This document shows positions 46,509 to 55,676 of a DNA stretch of 64,000 bases, in pieces. The stretch spans positions 164,873 through 228,872 of the forward strand of contig CAWBPR010000003.1 in assembly GCA_963790775.1 (NCBI GenBank), given 5' to 3'. The notes beneath the pieces were generated by a model. It was not told where the DNA came from, searched no databases, and was given only the letters and a program-made list of their open reading frames with translations. Source of the DNA: JASJBU01 sp963790775. GTDB lineage: Bacteria > Pseudomonadota > Gammaproteobacteria > Chromatiales > Chromatiaceae. The position numbers and the translations under genes are program-made. The first letter of the stretch is position 1, and each line of letters starts with the position of its first letter.

Positions 46509-46841
46509 TTATTCAGATGCAGCAGGTTCCGCAGCAGGTGCTGCAGGTGCGGCAGGTGCGGCAGGAGCCACAGGGGCCGCATAGGGATAGGCATAAGGAA
46601 CGCCATAGGCAGGATAGCCATAACCGCCATAGGGATAGCCGCCCCAGCCACCATAGTGCGGATAGCCGCCATAATACGGATAGCCACCGTAGTAGGGATA
46701 GCCGCCCCATGGGCCGTAGCCGTTACCCCAGTTCCATGGGCCGCCACCAAAGGGACCAAAGAAAGCCTGTGCAGACGTAGCAGCCAGCAGAGCTGATCCT
46801 GCGACGGCAGCAACAGCAACAATTTGCAGAGTCTTCTTCAT
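46509..46841 (-). CDS. Sulfur globule protein-like, Gly/Tyr/Pro/Trp-rich
   Basis: The ATG at 46841 has GGAG upstream and starts a signal peptide (MKKTLQIVAVAAVAGSALLAATSAQA). The mature part of about 84 residues consists of GGYPYYGGYPYY, GGYPHYGGWGGYPYGG and YGYPAYG units, then an Ala-Pro tail. This composition is that of the Allochromatium sulfur globule envelope proteins (SgpA/B/C), which coat periplasmic sulfur deposits. With FCSD and DsrC-like genes in the same window it supports sulfur storage. A frame from 46862 adds seven unlikely residues. Other Gly/Tyr-rich secreted proteins are possible but less likely. Confidence 0.85.
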   Translation of the reverse strand: MKKTLQIVAVAAVAGSALLAATSAQAFFGPFGGGPWNWGNGYGPWGGYPYYGGYPYYGGYPHYGGWGGYPYGGYGYPAYGVPYAYPYAAPVAPAAPAAPAAPAAEPAASE

Positions 46842-46989
46842 AGTTCCGGTTCTCCTCATCAATACTACTTAGATACAGAAAACGCTTCGTCCCCAAACTG
46901 TCGGTAGGACATGAGTGTTCATCCGCCAGACTTGTTGGGTAGAGCGTGGTTCCACAGTAAATAATATAATCGAGCAGGGTCAGGATGGA

Positions 46990-47003
46990 TTGATCTGAAT
47001 CAT
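46990..47003 (-). promoter_or_regulatory. FNR-like box upstream of the sulfur globule gene
   Basis: TTGATCTGAATCAT matches TTGAT-N4-ATCAA except for the final base and lies about 150 bases before the start. It could be chance. Confidence 0.4.
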
Positions 47004-47033
47004 AAAATAATCAGATTTTAATATACCAGCCAT

Positions 47034-48134
47034 TCACAACAGCTGAGTTAACTGCATAAAGGCTTGCTCGATCTCTTCCCGGGTATTGTAAAAATGCGGC
47101 GAGAAACGAATTCCGCCACCCCTGGATGCACAGACAATCTGTTTCCCCATCAGTTGTCTGTAAAGTTCCTGGCTATCCCGGCCCGGTTGTCTGAATGTCA
47201 CAATGCCACCGCGTCGATCTGCCAGCCGGGGGGATAACAGCTCAAAGCCGTGGGCATCGATCTGTTCAACGATGTATGCGGTGTTGCTGTTGATCTGCCG
47301 TTGGACGTTTGCAATGCCTTGCTCATGCAATACCTCCAGGCTGGCGTGTAGGGCATGTACGCCGAGCATATTCGGGCTGCCACATTCGAAGCGTGCCGCC
47401 GACCCGGCAATCTGCCAGTCCTTTCTGTCGAAATCACCGGCATGTTCCAGCATATGCCAACCATACTGTTGCAGTTTAAGCTGATCGCGGATCTCAGCGC
47501 GGCAATAGAACAGCGCGAGCCCCTCAGGCCCAAGCATCCATTTATGTCCATCCGCCACCACGAAATCTGCCTGAGTCTTCGCTACATCGAATGGCAGGGC
47601 GCCCAGGCTCTGGATCGCATCGACACAGAACAGCACAGCATTGGCATGGCAGTGCTGCCCAATCCGATCCAGGTCCAGCTTGAGGCCTGAGGCATATTGC
47701 ACGGAACTGACTGAAATGAGTCTTGTGCGCTCATCACACAGCGCAATCAGGTCATCCTCGACAGATTCCGAGCCAGACAGATCCAGCAGCCTGAGTTCCA
47801 CTCCCTGCGGCTGGAGCGACTCCCAGACGACTCGGTTTGAAGGAAATTCCTGGGCAATCGAGACGATATTGTCCCCCGCACGCCAGTCGATCCCGTAAGC
47901 GATAATTGACAGCCCCTCCGAGGTGTTCTTCACTAATGCGATATCCCTCTCCGAGGGTGCATTGATGAGTGTTGCCAGTTGTCTGCGCAACGCCTGTTCC
48001 ACCTCTAACCAGAGTGGATAGTTGGAGGCGCCGAGGCGGCCGTTCTGTTCGGCAAACTGCTTTACGGCGTCGACGGTTCTGATCGGCCAGGGCGCCACCG
48101 CCGCATGGTTCAGATAAATGATCTCCAGGGTCAA
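47034..48134 (-). CDS. Class V aminotransferase (cysteine desulfurase-like fold)
   Basis: The 366-residue PLP enzyme has the Schiff-base lysine in VVADGHKWMLGPEG, FCVDAIQSLGALPFDV, and the YLNHAA N-terminus of the SufS/kynureninase/serine-glyoxylate group. It lacks a clear SufS-type catalytic cysteine loop, so sulfur transfer is not supported. Substrate is unknown. It is in line with the DUF2784 gene upstream. Confidence 0.86.
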   Translation of the reverse strand: MTLEIIYLNHAAVAPWPIRTVDAVKQFAEQNGRLGASNYPLWLEVEQALRRQLATLINAPSERDIALVKNTSEGLSIIAYGIDWRAGDNIVSIAQEFPSNRVVWESLQPQGVELRLLDLSGSESVEDDLIALCDERTRLISVSSVQYASGLKLDLDRIGQHCHANAVLFCVDAIQSLGALPFDVAKTQADFVVADGHKWMLGPEGLALFYCRAEIRDQLKLQQYGWHMLEHAGDFDRKDWQIAGSAARFECGSPNMLGVHALHASLEVLHEQGIANVQRQINSNTAYIVEQIDAHGFELLSPRLADRRGGIVTFRQPGRDSQELYRQLMGKQIVCASRGGGIRFSPHFYNTREEIEQAFMQLTQLL

Positions 48135-48151
48135 GATTGAAGTGTGCCAAG

Positions 48152-48526
48152 TCAGTGCTTCCTTATTTTGTATCGTCTTACCAGGATCAGGGTGTAAACT
48201 GACACATTAATCATGATGACGATAATACCGAGAACCAACTGCATGTTTCTATCCAGACCTGAGGGATAGATCAACGGCATGATGTAGTGATCGACAAACC
48301 CCCCGCTGTATCCACCGGCGCCCGCGGAATACCTGAGACGATTCTCCAGAGGGGTGAGGGGACAGATCCAGCCAGAGAATTCGATCAGCACACCCCACAG
48401 TGCGCAAGGTAAGTGGAGCAGGGCTATCTTGTGCCATTTAAGGACAAGCAATCCACCGAGCAGCACAAACAGGATAAATAAAAGATGCAGAATAACCAGC
48501 AAGTCGGCACTAAACTTGACGATCAT
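48152..48526 (-). CDS. DUF2784 membrane protein
   Basis: The 124-residue protein has three membrane helices and the family motifs DLLVILHLLFILFVLLGG, EFSGWICPLTPLENRLR and GGFVDHYIMPLIYP. Function is unknown. It is co-directional with its neighbours. Confidence 0.88.
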   Translation of the reverse strand: MIVKFSADLLVILHLLFILFVLLGGLLVLKWHKIALLHLPCALWGVLIEFSGWICPLTPLENRLRYSAGAGGYSGGFVDHYIMPLIYPSGLDRNMQLVLGIIVIMINVSVYTLILVRRYKIRKH

Positions 48527-48569
48527 CAGAACGCCATCAGGTCACGTCAATGTCAGAGGATCATCCAAT

Positions 48570-48740
48570 TCAACGATCTTTTTCAGTATTTCGCGGCAGA
48601 TAGACGAAAGGTATGGCCAACGGCCCAAACAGCAATCCCATGATTCCCCAAAACACCGGTTTCAAGCCACGAGACCTGGCGGCAAGGTGACAGACAACTC
48701 CGCTGATGATAAAGATTGAGAGAACTAGAAGTATGTACAT
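48570..48740 (-). CDS. Small two-helix membrane protein
   Basis: The ATG at 48740 has AAGGA eight bases upstream and is preferred over 48770. The 56-residue product has two hydrophobic helices (about residues 2-18 and 30-44) joined by an arginine-rich turn, and a charged tail (PRNTEKDR). I recognise no family. It resembles small stress or envelope-associated membrane proteins only in shape. Confidence 0.6.
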   Translation of the reverse strand: MYILLVLSIFIISGVVCHLAARSRGLKPVFWGIMGLLFGPLAIPFVYLPRNTEKDR

Positions 48741-48935
48741 AATATCTATCCTTAGCGGTTTGTTGATCACAACGATTAAAAATTCCAGCGATGAATTATC
48801 CCGGAAAGTTTAAACCATCCAAAATTGGCCCCCTGCATCCCGCTAAAAATTTCTTGAGTGTAACGGGAATATACCGGGCCAAGCGCTCTCGATACACCAG
48901 TATTTTATTGCTAATCAACTCAGCAACCACACATA

Positions 48936-49451
48936 ATGGATAGGGATCAGCCAACCAAGTCTATTAAGCGTCGGGTTCTGCGCTGGATGCTGGAAATCCT
49001 GCTGCTGATCTTCTGCGTTTACCTGCTCCACCTCTGGCAGACACGTAACACGGCGGTGGGTATAGCGCCCCCTTTGTCTGGCGAAACCCTAAACGGAATA
49101 CAGTTCGATCTGGAAAAACACCGTGGCCAAACGGTGCTTGTCCACTTCTGGGCGACCTGGTGCCCGGTCTGTCAATTGGAGTCTGGTACTATCGATGCAC
49201 TGGCCGACGATTATCCGCTGATCACTGTCGCCATGCAGTCCGGCAGTGACGGTGCAATTCAGAGCTATCTCGATGAGGAAGAATACAGCTTTCCGGTTAT
49301 CTCTGACCCGGATGGGACACTTGCGTCACGCTGGGGTGTGGCTGGCGTCCCCACTTCATTCATTATCGATACCAAGGGAGACATCCGGTTTGTAGAAGTC
49401 GGGTATACCACAAGCCTGGGTTTGCGTGCGCGAATGTGGTGGTTGGATTAA
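48936..49451 (+). CDS. TlpA/ScsD-like membrane-anchored thioredoxin
   Basis: The 171-residue protein has a basic N-terminus, one membrane anchor (residues 16-33), and the redox motif HFWATWCPVCQLE. The FPVISDPDGTLASRWGVAGVPTSFIID cis-proline region completes the fold. This matches the suppressor-of-copper-sensitivity ScsD/TlpA group, which handles periplasmic disulfides. It stands alone. A degraded copy of its C-terminal part lies at 55.5 kb, so the gene was once duplicated or exchanged. Confidence 0.9.
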   Translation: MDRDQPTKSIKRRVLRWMLEILLLIFCVYLLHLWQTRNTAVGIAPPLSGETLNGIQFDLEKHRGQTVLVHFWATWCPVCQLESGTIDALADDYPLITVAMQSGSDGAIQSYLDEEEYSFPVISDPDGTLASRWGVAGVPTSFIIDTKGDIRFVEVGYTTSLGLRARMWWLD

Positions 49452-49497
49452 CCACTGCTGTTATGGTGCCTCATTGAAACAAACGGTAATCATGAGA

Positions 49498-49686
49498 CTA
49501 TTCTTGCAACCCTGAGCGGAAATCCTCAACACCTAAGGCCTCTTTATGTAAATCAAGAAGCCCTTTATAAACCATGATCACGAACTCATCATGCTTGGTA
49601 ATAGGGGGAGAGTGATTCTTGATCTTTTGCCGGCAGTATATTCGCCGCTGTTCAAGTGACAGAGAGACAAAATTGGTATCTTCCAT
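49498..49686 (-). CDS. Hypothetical 62-residue protein
   Basis: The frame has AAGGAAGG before its ATG and encodes a soluble, mostly helical product with many charged residues (LEQRRIYCRQKIKNH). No family is recognised. The ribosome site and clean ends argue that it is real. Confidence 0.5.
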   Translation of the reverse strand: MEDTNFVSLSLEQRRIYCRQKIKNHSPPITKHDEFVIMVYKGLLDLHKEALGVEDFRSGLQE

Positions 49687-49850
49687 AGCCGAACCTTCCT
49701 TGATAGCCGGGTTAAAGATATCAGGCTAAACCGATATTGTCTGTAGGACTGGCCCTATAAGCCCAAGTCAGTTATTCCTGTTGTTCGATTTCATCATCAA
49801 TTCCGGTTCGGCCCAAAAGGGACGTGATTTAGATCCTTCAAACTTACGGG

Positions 49851-50057
49851 CTAGCTGCCTCCAGAGCAGGCCACGAGGGTAAAGGGCTTCACTACATTGG
49901 CCAGATCCCCAAGAGTCTTACGGCCGAGGCGATGAGCGATTTCAGCGAGAGTAACCCGCTCCGCGTCATTGGGCCGCAACCGGGTCTTGATCTGAGCTTT
50001 GAGGATTCGGTTTTCAACGGCAAGATACGCATTATGTAGAAGGAACCCCTGGTCCAT
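49851..50057 (-). mobile_element. Transposase/integrase N-terminal fragment
   Basis: The 68-residue frame reads LLHNAYLAVENRILKAQIKTRLRPNDAERVTLAEIAHRLGRKTL in sections. This is the N-terminal helix-turn-helix portion of rve-type (IS3/IS481-like) transposases, in which 'AENRILRAQ...L.DAER.TLAEIG.RLGRK' is common. The catalytic core is absent, so it is a relic. Confidence 0.65.
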
Positions 50058-50149
50058 AGTGTCTTGGCCGCCAATATGCCTCTGAGCTGTACTGGATAAC
50101 CCTCAAGGACCATTGTTTCATTTGCAGCATGAGTCGAAAAGCTAACTGT

Positions 50150-50336
50150 TGGCATGCACCATGCTGAAAGCTTCTTTCAAACCCTAATATCAGAGTTGGT
50201 TCATCATCGACGATACCAGAACAGAGAGGATGTCCAGCAAGCGCTATTTGAATATATTGAGGTGGTCTATAACCGCCAGAGACGCCACTCAACAGTCGGC
50301 TATCAGACGCCATTGGGCGATGAGAAAGCGAGTTGA
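50150..50336 (+). mobile_element. IS3-family transposase C-terminal fragment
   Basis: The frame contains AESFFQTLISELVHHRRYQ, then FEYIEVVYNRQRRHSTVGYQTP, the end of the IS3-family integrase core (with the catalytic Glu region). The rest of the gene and the terminal repeats are missing. With the fragment at 49851 it marks a former insertion hot spot. Confidence 0.82.
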
Positions 50337-50625
50337 AAAGTTGCGTGATTATTTGTCTGGAAAAGTCTTGCCATAACACATCAGGGATAGCCCGGTTTAC
50401 TTTAAAGTAGATCTGCCCCGTAGTTAGCCCAATTGGGTTAAGGCAACCAGTGCAGAAATATTCGATGGGACCATCGGTCGCATCGCTGCCAAGCTCGATG
50501 CAAAGTCGAGTACGGACAGCGGCATTTAAGAGGGCAACCGTGTTGTTCTGAGTGGTATTTGGCGGAAAGACACGGAAGTAATGGAATCATTGTCTATTTA
50601 ATAATTCTAAAACGAGGAGTTAGTT
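50337..50625. other. Gene-free stretch before rpfF
   Basis: About 290 bases with only short broken frames; some may be further IS debris. It should include the rpfF promoter, and a GAGGAG ribosome site lies directly before rpfF. Confidence 0.5.
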
Positions 50626-51537
50626 ATGAGTACAGCCACACAAACCAAAAGCCCGGTGCATTGCGACCATGAGTACCGGCAAGCCCGCGTGCACTTCGAT
50701 GAACATCTCGGTGCCGCCCTGCTGTATATGAAGCCGGAACCACGGCCATGTTTCACCTCTATCTTGCTGGAAGAGATGCGAACTTTTCAGAACGAGGTAG
50801 TGCGGCGTGTCCGCAGTGATCTGGATCATGGGGATCCCTCGCAGATCCGCTATTCCGTTCTGGCTTCGGATGCTCCCGGGCTGTTCAGTCTTGGTGGCGA
50901 TTTGAACCTGTTTGCCAATCTGATTCAAAAGAAAGACCGCGCTGCACTGCTCGACTACGCCATTAAATGTGTGCGGATCGTTCACCAGTATTCCACCTGT
51001 TTGGAGCTGCCCTTGACGACCATCTCGCTGGTCCAGGGTAATGCCCAGGGTGGCGGATTTGAGGCCGCGCTGTCGTGCAATGTCATTATTGCGGAACGTG
51101 GGACACAGATGGGTTTTCCGGAGGTGCTGTTCAACCTCTTCCCTGGTATGGGTGCGTACAGCTTTCTGTCCCGGCGGATAAATCCCGCGCTGGCGGAACG
51201 CCTGATTCTGAGCGGTAAGCTATATCCCGCGGAAGCGTTGTATGAAATGGGCGTGGTCGACTATCTGGCAGACCCCGGCAAGGGCAGGGAAAAGCTCAAG
51301 GATTATATTCATGAATCAGATCGACGCTCCCATTCACGCAGCCTGATACGCCTCGCGCGCACCAAGTATAATCGAGTGCCGTATGAAGAGCTGCTGGATA
51401 TTACAGAGCTGTGGGTAGATTCTGCGCTGCAACTGACAGAGCGAGAGCTCAAGACCATGCAACGCCTGGTGCGAGCCCAGAACCGCAGAGGCCTGCAGTC
51501 CCCGGCCAAGGAAATGCCAATGATGCACGTGATTTGA
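50626..51537 (+). CDS. rpfF: RpfF-like DSF synthase (crotonase family)
   Basis: RpfF makes cis-2-enoyl fatty-acid signals (DSF) from acyl-ACP by combined dehydratase and thioesterase activity. The 303-residue protein has the crotonase oxyanion segment SDAPGLFSLGGDL and GNAQGGGFEAALSCN. The glutamates of FEAAL (146) and FPEVLF (166) are 20 residues apart, as are the Xanthomonas catalytic pair. LFPGMGAYSFLSRR is diagnostic of RpfF rather than ordinary enoyl-CoA hydratase. It is convergent with the rpfC-like sensor, with eight bases between stops, the arrangement known from xanthomonads. Confidence 0.88.
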   Translation: MSTATQTKSPVHCDHEYRQARVHFDEHLGAALLYMKPEPRPCFTSILLEEMRTFQNEVVRRVRSDLDHGDPSQIRYSVLASDAPGLFSLGGDLNLFANLIQKKDRAALLDYAIKCVRIVHQYSTCLELPLTTISLVQGNAQGGGFEAALSCNVIIAERGTQMGFPEVLFNLFPGMGAYSFLSRRINPALAERLILSGKLYPAEALYEMGVVDYLADPGKGREKLKDYIHESDRRSHSRSLIRLARTKYNRVPYEELLDITELWVDSALQLTERELKTMQRLVRAQNRRGLQSPAKEMPMMHVI

Positions 51538-51545
51538 CTTAGCGG

Positions 51546-54104
51546 TCAATGTAGCGAATGGTCGGCGAGTTTGCGGGCGTAACCGAGCAGGGCAGGGCGG
51601 GTTCGTTCCAGCAGGACCTGCACCTGCTCAAGCTCGCGCTCGCCGGCTCCGGCAGCAAGCTCGTCCAGGCTGGCGCACTGGATTCTTTCGCAGGCTGCGG
51701 CCACGGCCTTCGCGCCGATATCGGAGGCGTTGCCCTTGAGCGCATGCGCCTGGTCCTTAAAATCCTCGATACGGCCTTCGGCAAGTAATTGCTGCATGCT
51801 ATGTAATTTTATCGCGGCATCGCGCATGAAGCTGCGGATGAGGCGGGCCAGGAAGCTCGAATCGGGGCCGAGAACGGAGAGCTGCTTGAGGATCTCCCGC
51901 GCCAGTAGATCTTCCTCCTTGACCGTGCGCAGCAGCTGCGGTGTTGTTGATGCTGTCTGCTCTTCGTCGGAATCCGGCCAGTGGCTACCGGCCGATACAA
52001 GCAGTTGCTCGATGGTGTCAAGCAAGCGTTGCTGTGTAATCGGTTTGGTCAAATAGGCCTGTGCCCCGGCCTCTGCCGTGGCCGCACGTATGTCGTCGGA
52101 GACATCAGCCGTCAAGGCGAGGAACGGCATTCTGGGGCCGTAAGGCCGGATGAAGCCGTATAGCTTGATGACGTCGATGCCGCTTTTGCCAGGCATATGC
52201 AAATCGACGATCGCGAGGTCGTAGAGGTTCTCTTCGAGTTTGTCCAGCGCCTGTTCGCCGTCTGCGACCAGTGTGACCCTGTGACCTGCCTTCTCCAGGA
52301 TTGCGCGGACGACTTCACGGTTGACCGGGGTGTCTTCCGCGACAAGGATATTCAGGCGTCGCGTATTCGATGCCGACTTTTTGCGGCTCGATAGCGAGAC
52401 AATACGCGTATCTTTCCGCACCTCTGCGTTGGCGGCGTGAAGCGCATTGAACAACAACGGCTTTTCTAGCGGCAGCGCCAACACAGAAGAGTAGCCCGAG
52501 TGCAGCAGCGCCTGGGTTGGTGGCTCCATGCCACGGCGTATCAGAATCAGGCCATGCTGAGGGGTTTCGGCGCTCGAGTCGAAATTCTGGGCGAACAGGA
52601 CGGAACTCGACAGGCAGTGTTCGTCTACGATCAGGGCGCGGTAACCCAAACCAGACCGGTGTTTTTTATTCACGCCACCAGTGGGAAGGGCGTCCTGCTG
52701 GGCTTTCATGTGCAGACCCCAGCCTGTCAACCATGTTCGTAAGGTCGATACCAGCTCCGGGTCCCTGCTGATTACCAGGACCTGGCCCTGCAGCCCCTCT
52801 ACTTCGCCGGCTTCCAACGCTTGCTTTCTGAACGGCAAGGTGAATGAGAAGGTCGAACCGACACGCTCCTCGCTCTCGACCCAGATCCTGCCGCCCATGA
52901 GTTCGACAAGCTGTTTGGAAATGGCCGTACCCAGGCCGGTTCCGCCATATTTACGGGTAATTTCGGCATCGGCCTGGGTGAAGGTGTCAAATATTCTTTC
53001 CTGGGCTTGTTCCGGTATACCTATACCCGTATCGCAGATGGCAAAGAGGATAGCCGCTGTGTCGTGATCCTCATGCAGACACCTCACCCTGACATCCACG
53101 CGACCGTGCATGGTGAATTTGATGGCATTACCAATCAGATTGATCAGAATCTGATGCAGATGCAACTCGTCACCCCGAATCAGATAGGGAGTGTGCGGAT
53201 CAATGTGTGTCTGCAAACGCACTCCCTTTGCGCGGGCTTGATGGCTCAACATGGCGGCGGCGGTGTTTATCAGGGCATAAAGGTCGAAGTCGGCCTGTCG
53301 TATGGCGATTTTACCGGCTTCGATCTTGGAAAGATCGAGAATGTCATTGATGAGGGCAAGCAGGTTGTCAGCGGAGGTGTGAATGGTCTTGGCGTAGTGT
53401 TTTTGCTTGTCGGTAAGGCGGGTGTCAAGCAGGAGATCAACCATCCCCTGGATGCCATTCATTGGCGTGCGGATCTCATGGCTCATGTTGGCCAGAAACT
53501 GGCTCTTGGCACGGCTGGCGTCCTCCGCCTCTGCCTTCGCCTTAGTGAGTTTTCGAAGAAGTGATGCAATATACAGTGGTAGTATCACAAGCCCAACCAA
53601 CAGTCCTATACCGGCAGTACGATTATTAATCCAGTAGTCGTTCGTATTCAGAACTAAGGTGAACCCGGCGGCGGATATCAACATCGCGAGAAAGAGATAG
53701 GACTGCCCGTATCTCAGGCCGTAACCGGTCGTAATCCACAAATAAAGTATGTATATCGGTGCCGTGGTTTCGCCGTAAAGGGCCATCAACAACGTGGTCA
53801 CACCAAGGTCGGCAACCATAGTGATACACCGTCGTACAACGGACACCCCTGGCGATGCAGCAATCCATAGAAAAATTACTATGGACAGCAGAAGGAGTAA
53901 AGATAGCGCTATGATGCCGTCAGTTACGGCAAACAGATTGTTTTGTGTGGAAAAGCTAAAGATGCCGAGGTAGACAAACAATGCACCAGAGATGCCGACC
54001 CGCACGATATTTTGCTCGTGCTCGCTGTCAGGCCGATTACGATACCGGTCAAAGAAGCGCTGCAGAGCCCCGCGGCTTTCATGGATTTGGGTGTATTTAT
54101 GCAA
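51546..54104 (-). CDS. rpfC: RpfC-like hybrid sensor histidine kinase
   Basis: The 852-residue protein starts with RPDSEHEQNIVRVGI, as in RpfC, then about five membrane helices that sense DSF. HisKA follows (SHEIRTPMNG, His209), then HATPase (DTGIGIPEQAQ, KYGGTGLG) and a degenerate receiver-like segment. A canonical receiver (VDLHMPGKSG) and a C-terminal HPt (AHALKGNASD) complete it. In xanthomonads RpfC binds RpfF and phosphorylates the HD-GYP protein RpfG. No rpfG is in this window, so the output partner is unknown. Confidence 0.9.
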   Translation of the reverse strand: MHKYTQIHESRGALQRFFDRYRNRPDSEHEQNIVRVGISGALFVYLGIFSFSTQNNLFAVTDGIIALSLLLLLSIVIFLWIAASPGVSVVRRCITMVADLGVTTLLMALYGETTAPIYILYLWITTGYGLRYGQSYLFLAMLISAAGFTLVLNTNDYWINNRTAGIGLLVGLVILPLYIASLLRKLTKAKAEAEDASRAKSQFLANMSHEIRTPMNGIQGMVDLLLDTRLTDKQKHYAKTIHTSADNLLALINDILDLSKIEAGKIAIRQADFDLYALINTAAAMLSHQARAKGVRLQTHIDPHTPYLIRGDELHLHQILINLIGNAIKFTMHGRVDVRVRCLHEDHDTAAILFAICDTGIGIPEQAQERIFDTFTQADAEITRKYGGTGLGTAISKQLVELMGGRIWVESEERVGSTFSFTLPFRKQALEAGEVEGLQGQVLVISRDPELVSTLRTWLTGWGLHMKAQQDALPTGGVNKKHRSGLGYRALIVDEHCLSSSVLFAQNFDSSAETPQHGLILIRRGMEPPTQALLHSGYSSVLALPLEKPLLFNALHAANAEVRKDTRIVSLSSRKKSASNTRRLNILVAEDTPVNREVVRAILEKAGHRVTLVADGEQALDKLEENLYDLAIVDLHMPGKSGIDVIKLYGFIRPYGPRMPFLALTADVSDDIRAATAEAGAQAYLTKPITQQRLLDTIEQLLVSAGSHWPDSDEEQTASTTPQLLRTVKEEDLLAREILKQLSVLGPDSSFLARLIRSFMRDAAIKLHSMQQLLAEGRIEDFKDQAHALKGNASDIGAKAVAAACERIQCASLDELAAGAGERELEQVQVLLERTRPALLGYARKLADHSLH

Positions 54105-55009
54105 TCATCTCGCCCCTGGTGAGGTATGCGGACTTGATGTTACCAGACACTGCACTGTACTGTACCGCACTCCTGTTGCGTTGGTTGATCTGTCCCACAG
54201 TGTTTTACACAATTCCGCTTCGTATCGCGAACACTGACTTTGCGTGCGTTTCGGACGGCCTGATCTTATATCCTACTGATAATGTTAGAAAATATTTCCG
54301 ATCTGGTCAATATTTGGATAATTGAAAAAATTCCAGGGGAGGGCATGCAAAGCGTGCAGAAAGTCCCGATATCTCGGGAGAGTGATTCATTCGGTGGAGT
54401 GCTGATCTCGCTGAAATCTCATGATGCCTGGTGCACTGGTTTCATCGGAAGAATACCGATTTTGGGTCCAAAAATGGCGATACTACGCGTACATCAGCAT
54501 TGATTGCCCCGATTGCCCCTGCCATTACCTCAGAACTCAAGCAGGAACGCACCTTTAGTGATTGTCGATGGTCTAATAACGGGTGTGTTAGTGTGTGAAG
54601 GCAACACCCTCTCGTTCGATGTACCCACGGATGGCGGATTCAACCAACGCCTGCTGGCGCTGAATGGCCTTACCCTGCCGTAGGCCCGCCAGACTCGTGC
54701 AATCGAAGCAATCACGGCGTTGAGACGACCGCTTGACTTCCAGGCACAGGGTGATTGACATGTTGAGAAGCTTGGTCAATCCTGAGAGTCGTCGCTCTTA
54801 GACAGCCTGACCTGTTTGGGCGCAGGCCACTGATGCGCAACTGGGGAAGTCTGAAAGACCGAAAGGGTCAAATATGTATCGCGACAGAGAGTGACACTGC
54901 TACAGGCCAGCAACTGATGGACGCTATCAACAAGAGGCGTCTTGCTCACGGGTATTCCCCAGTGAGGCGCTGGCCTTAATCATACACAAGGAATAGAAAG
55001 GAGAATCCA
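54105..55009. other. Gene-poor stretch between rpfC and csrA
   Basis: About 900 bases of short, broken frames. A 63-codon minus-strand frame (54588-54779) encodes a basic helical product (AIQRQQALVESAIRGYIEREG) that resembles a ribbon-helix-helix-type fragment, but I cannot name it. A frame at 54282-54503 has no features. The 3' end holds the csrA leader with two AGGA motifs at 54989 and 54999. Confidence 0.45.
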
Positions 55010-55192
55010 GTGCTTATATTAACCAGACGAGTTGGCGAAACAATCATGATTGGCGACGAAGTTCAAGTGACTGTACTCAGCGTTAAAGGCAATCAAGTGC
55101 GCTTCGGCATCGATGCGCCGAAGGATATTGCCGTTCACCGCGAAGAGATCTACCATAAAATTCAAGCAGAGCGGTCAAACCAAGGCGAGTGA
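55010..55192 (+). CDS. csrA: Carbon storage regulator CsrA
   Basis: The 60-residue RNA-binding protein begins MLILTRRVGETIMIGD and has VRFGIDAPKDIAVHREEIY with the RNA-contact residues Arg44-type and Leu4. GTG is the start. It represses or stabilises mRNAs by binding GGA in hairpins. The AGGA motifs at 54989 and 54999 in its own leader, one being the ribosome site, suggest autoregulation. It lies among relics rather than next to alaS or flagellar genes, so it may be an accessory copy. Confidence 0.95.
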   Translation: MLILTRRVGETIMIGDEVQVTVLSVKGNQVRFGIDAPKDIAVHREEIYHKIQAERSNQGE

Positions 55193-55361
55193 TAGTGAAT
55201 CGCTCGAGTCAAGTGTTGGTCCAGCCTGAACAGATTGACTACCACGCCATATACCCTAAGAAATTGCATAGCCTGTCCAGCTGATTTGAAGCGCCGCATT
55301 TGTCCTACGCGTTAACGAGTGGGATCATGTGATACTTCAGCGCGGTTGTTTTCATACTGTT

Positions 55362-55442
55362 CAGTGCAAAGAAGCGATTATGCAACCAAACGGCGTGACT
55401 GATGATTTCAGGATGAAATCGGCATCCACGGTACGAATGATC
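55362..55442 (-). mobile_element. IS6-family transposase N-terminal fragment
   Basis: YRGCRFHPEIISHAVWLHNRF matches the start of IS6/IS26-type transposases (FKGHRFPPEIISHAVWLY...), then the frame loses homology. No catalytic DDE residues or inverted repeats remain. Confidence 0.65.
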
Positions 55443-55479
55443 GGAATTTTTCATACCTGTAGTCTGGCCGATTGAGCGA

Positions 55480-55616
55480 GAACTTGGCAGTACCACAGAA
55501 CAGGCTTATCTCGGTGACAACGAGCTGAGCTTTCCGGTTATCTCCGTTCCCGATGGTCATTGGGCGTCGCACTGGGGTGTCAGCGGTGTGGCCTACTGCG
55601 TTTATCCTCGATCACC
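55480..55616 (+). pseudogene. Degraded copy of the TlpA/ScsD-like gene end
   Basis: ELSFPVISVPDGHWASHWGVSGV followed, after a one-base shift, by PTAFILDH parallels FPVISDPDGTLASRWGVAGVPTSFIID of the intact gene at 48936-49451. The redox CxxC part is missing. Confidence 0.72.
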
Positions 55617-55676
55617 TGTTCTGACCTAGCTCGACTGGTGCCGGAAGAGTTCGGGGCCGACCGGCAATTCCACAAC

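Noticed and set aside
54282..54503. A 73-codon plus-strand frame after rpfC
   Set aside because: There is no ribosome site, no domain and no conserved-looking motif.
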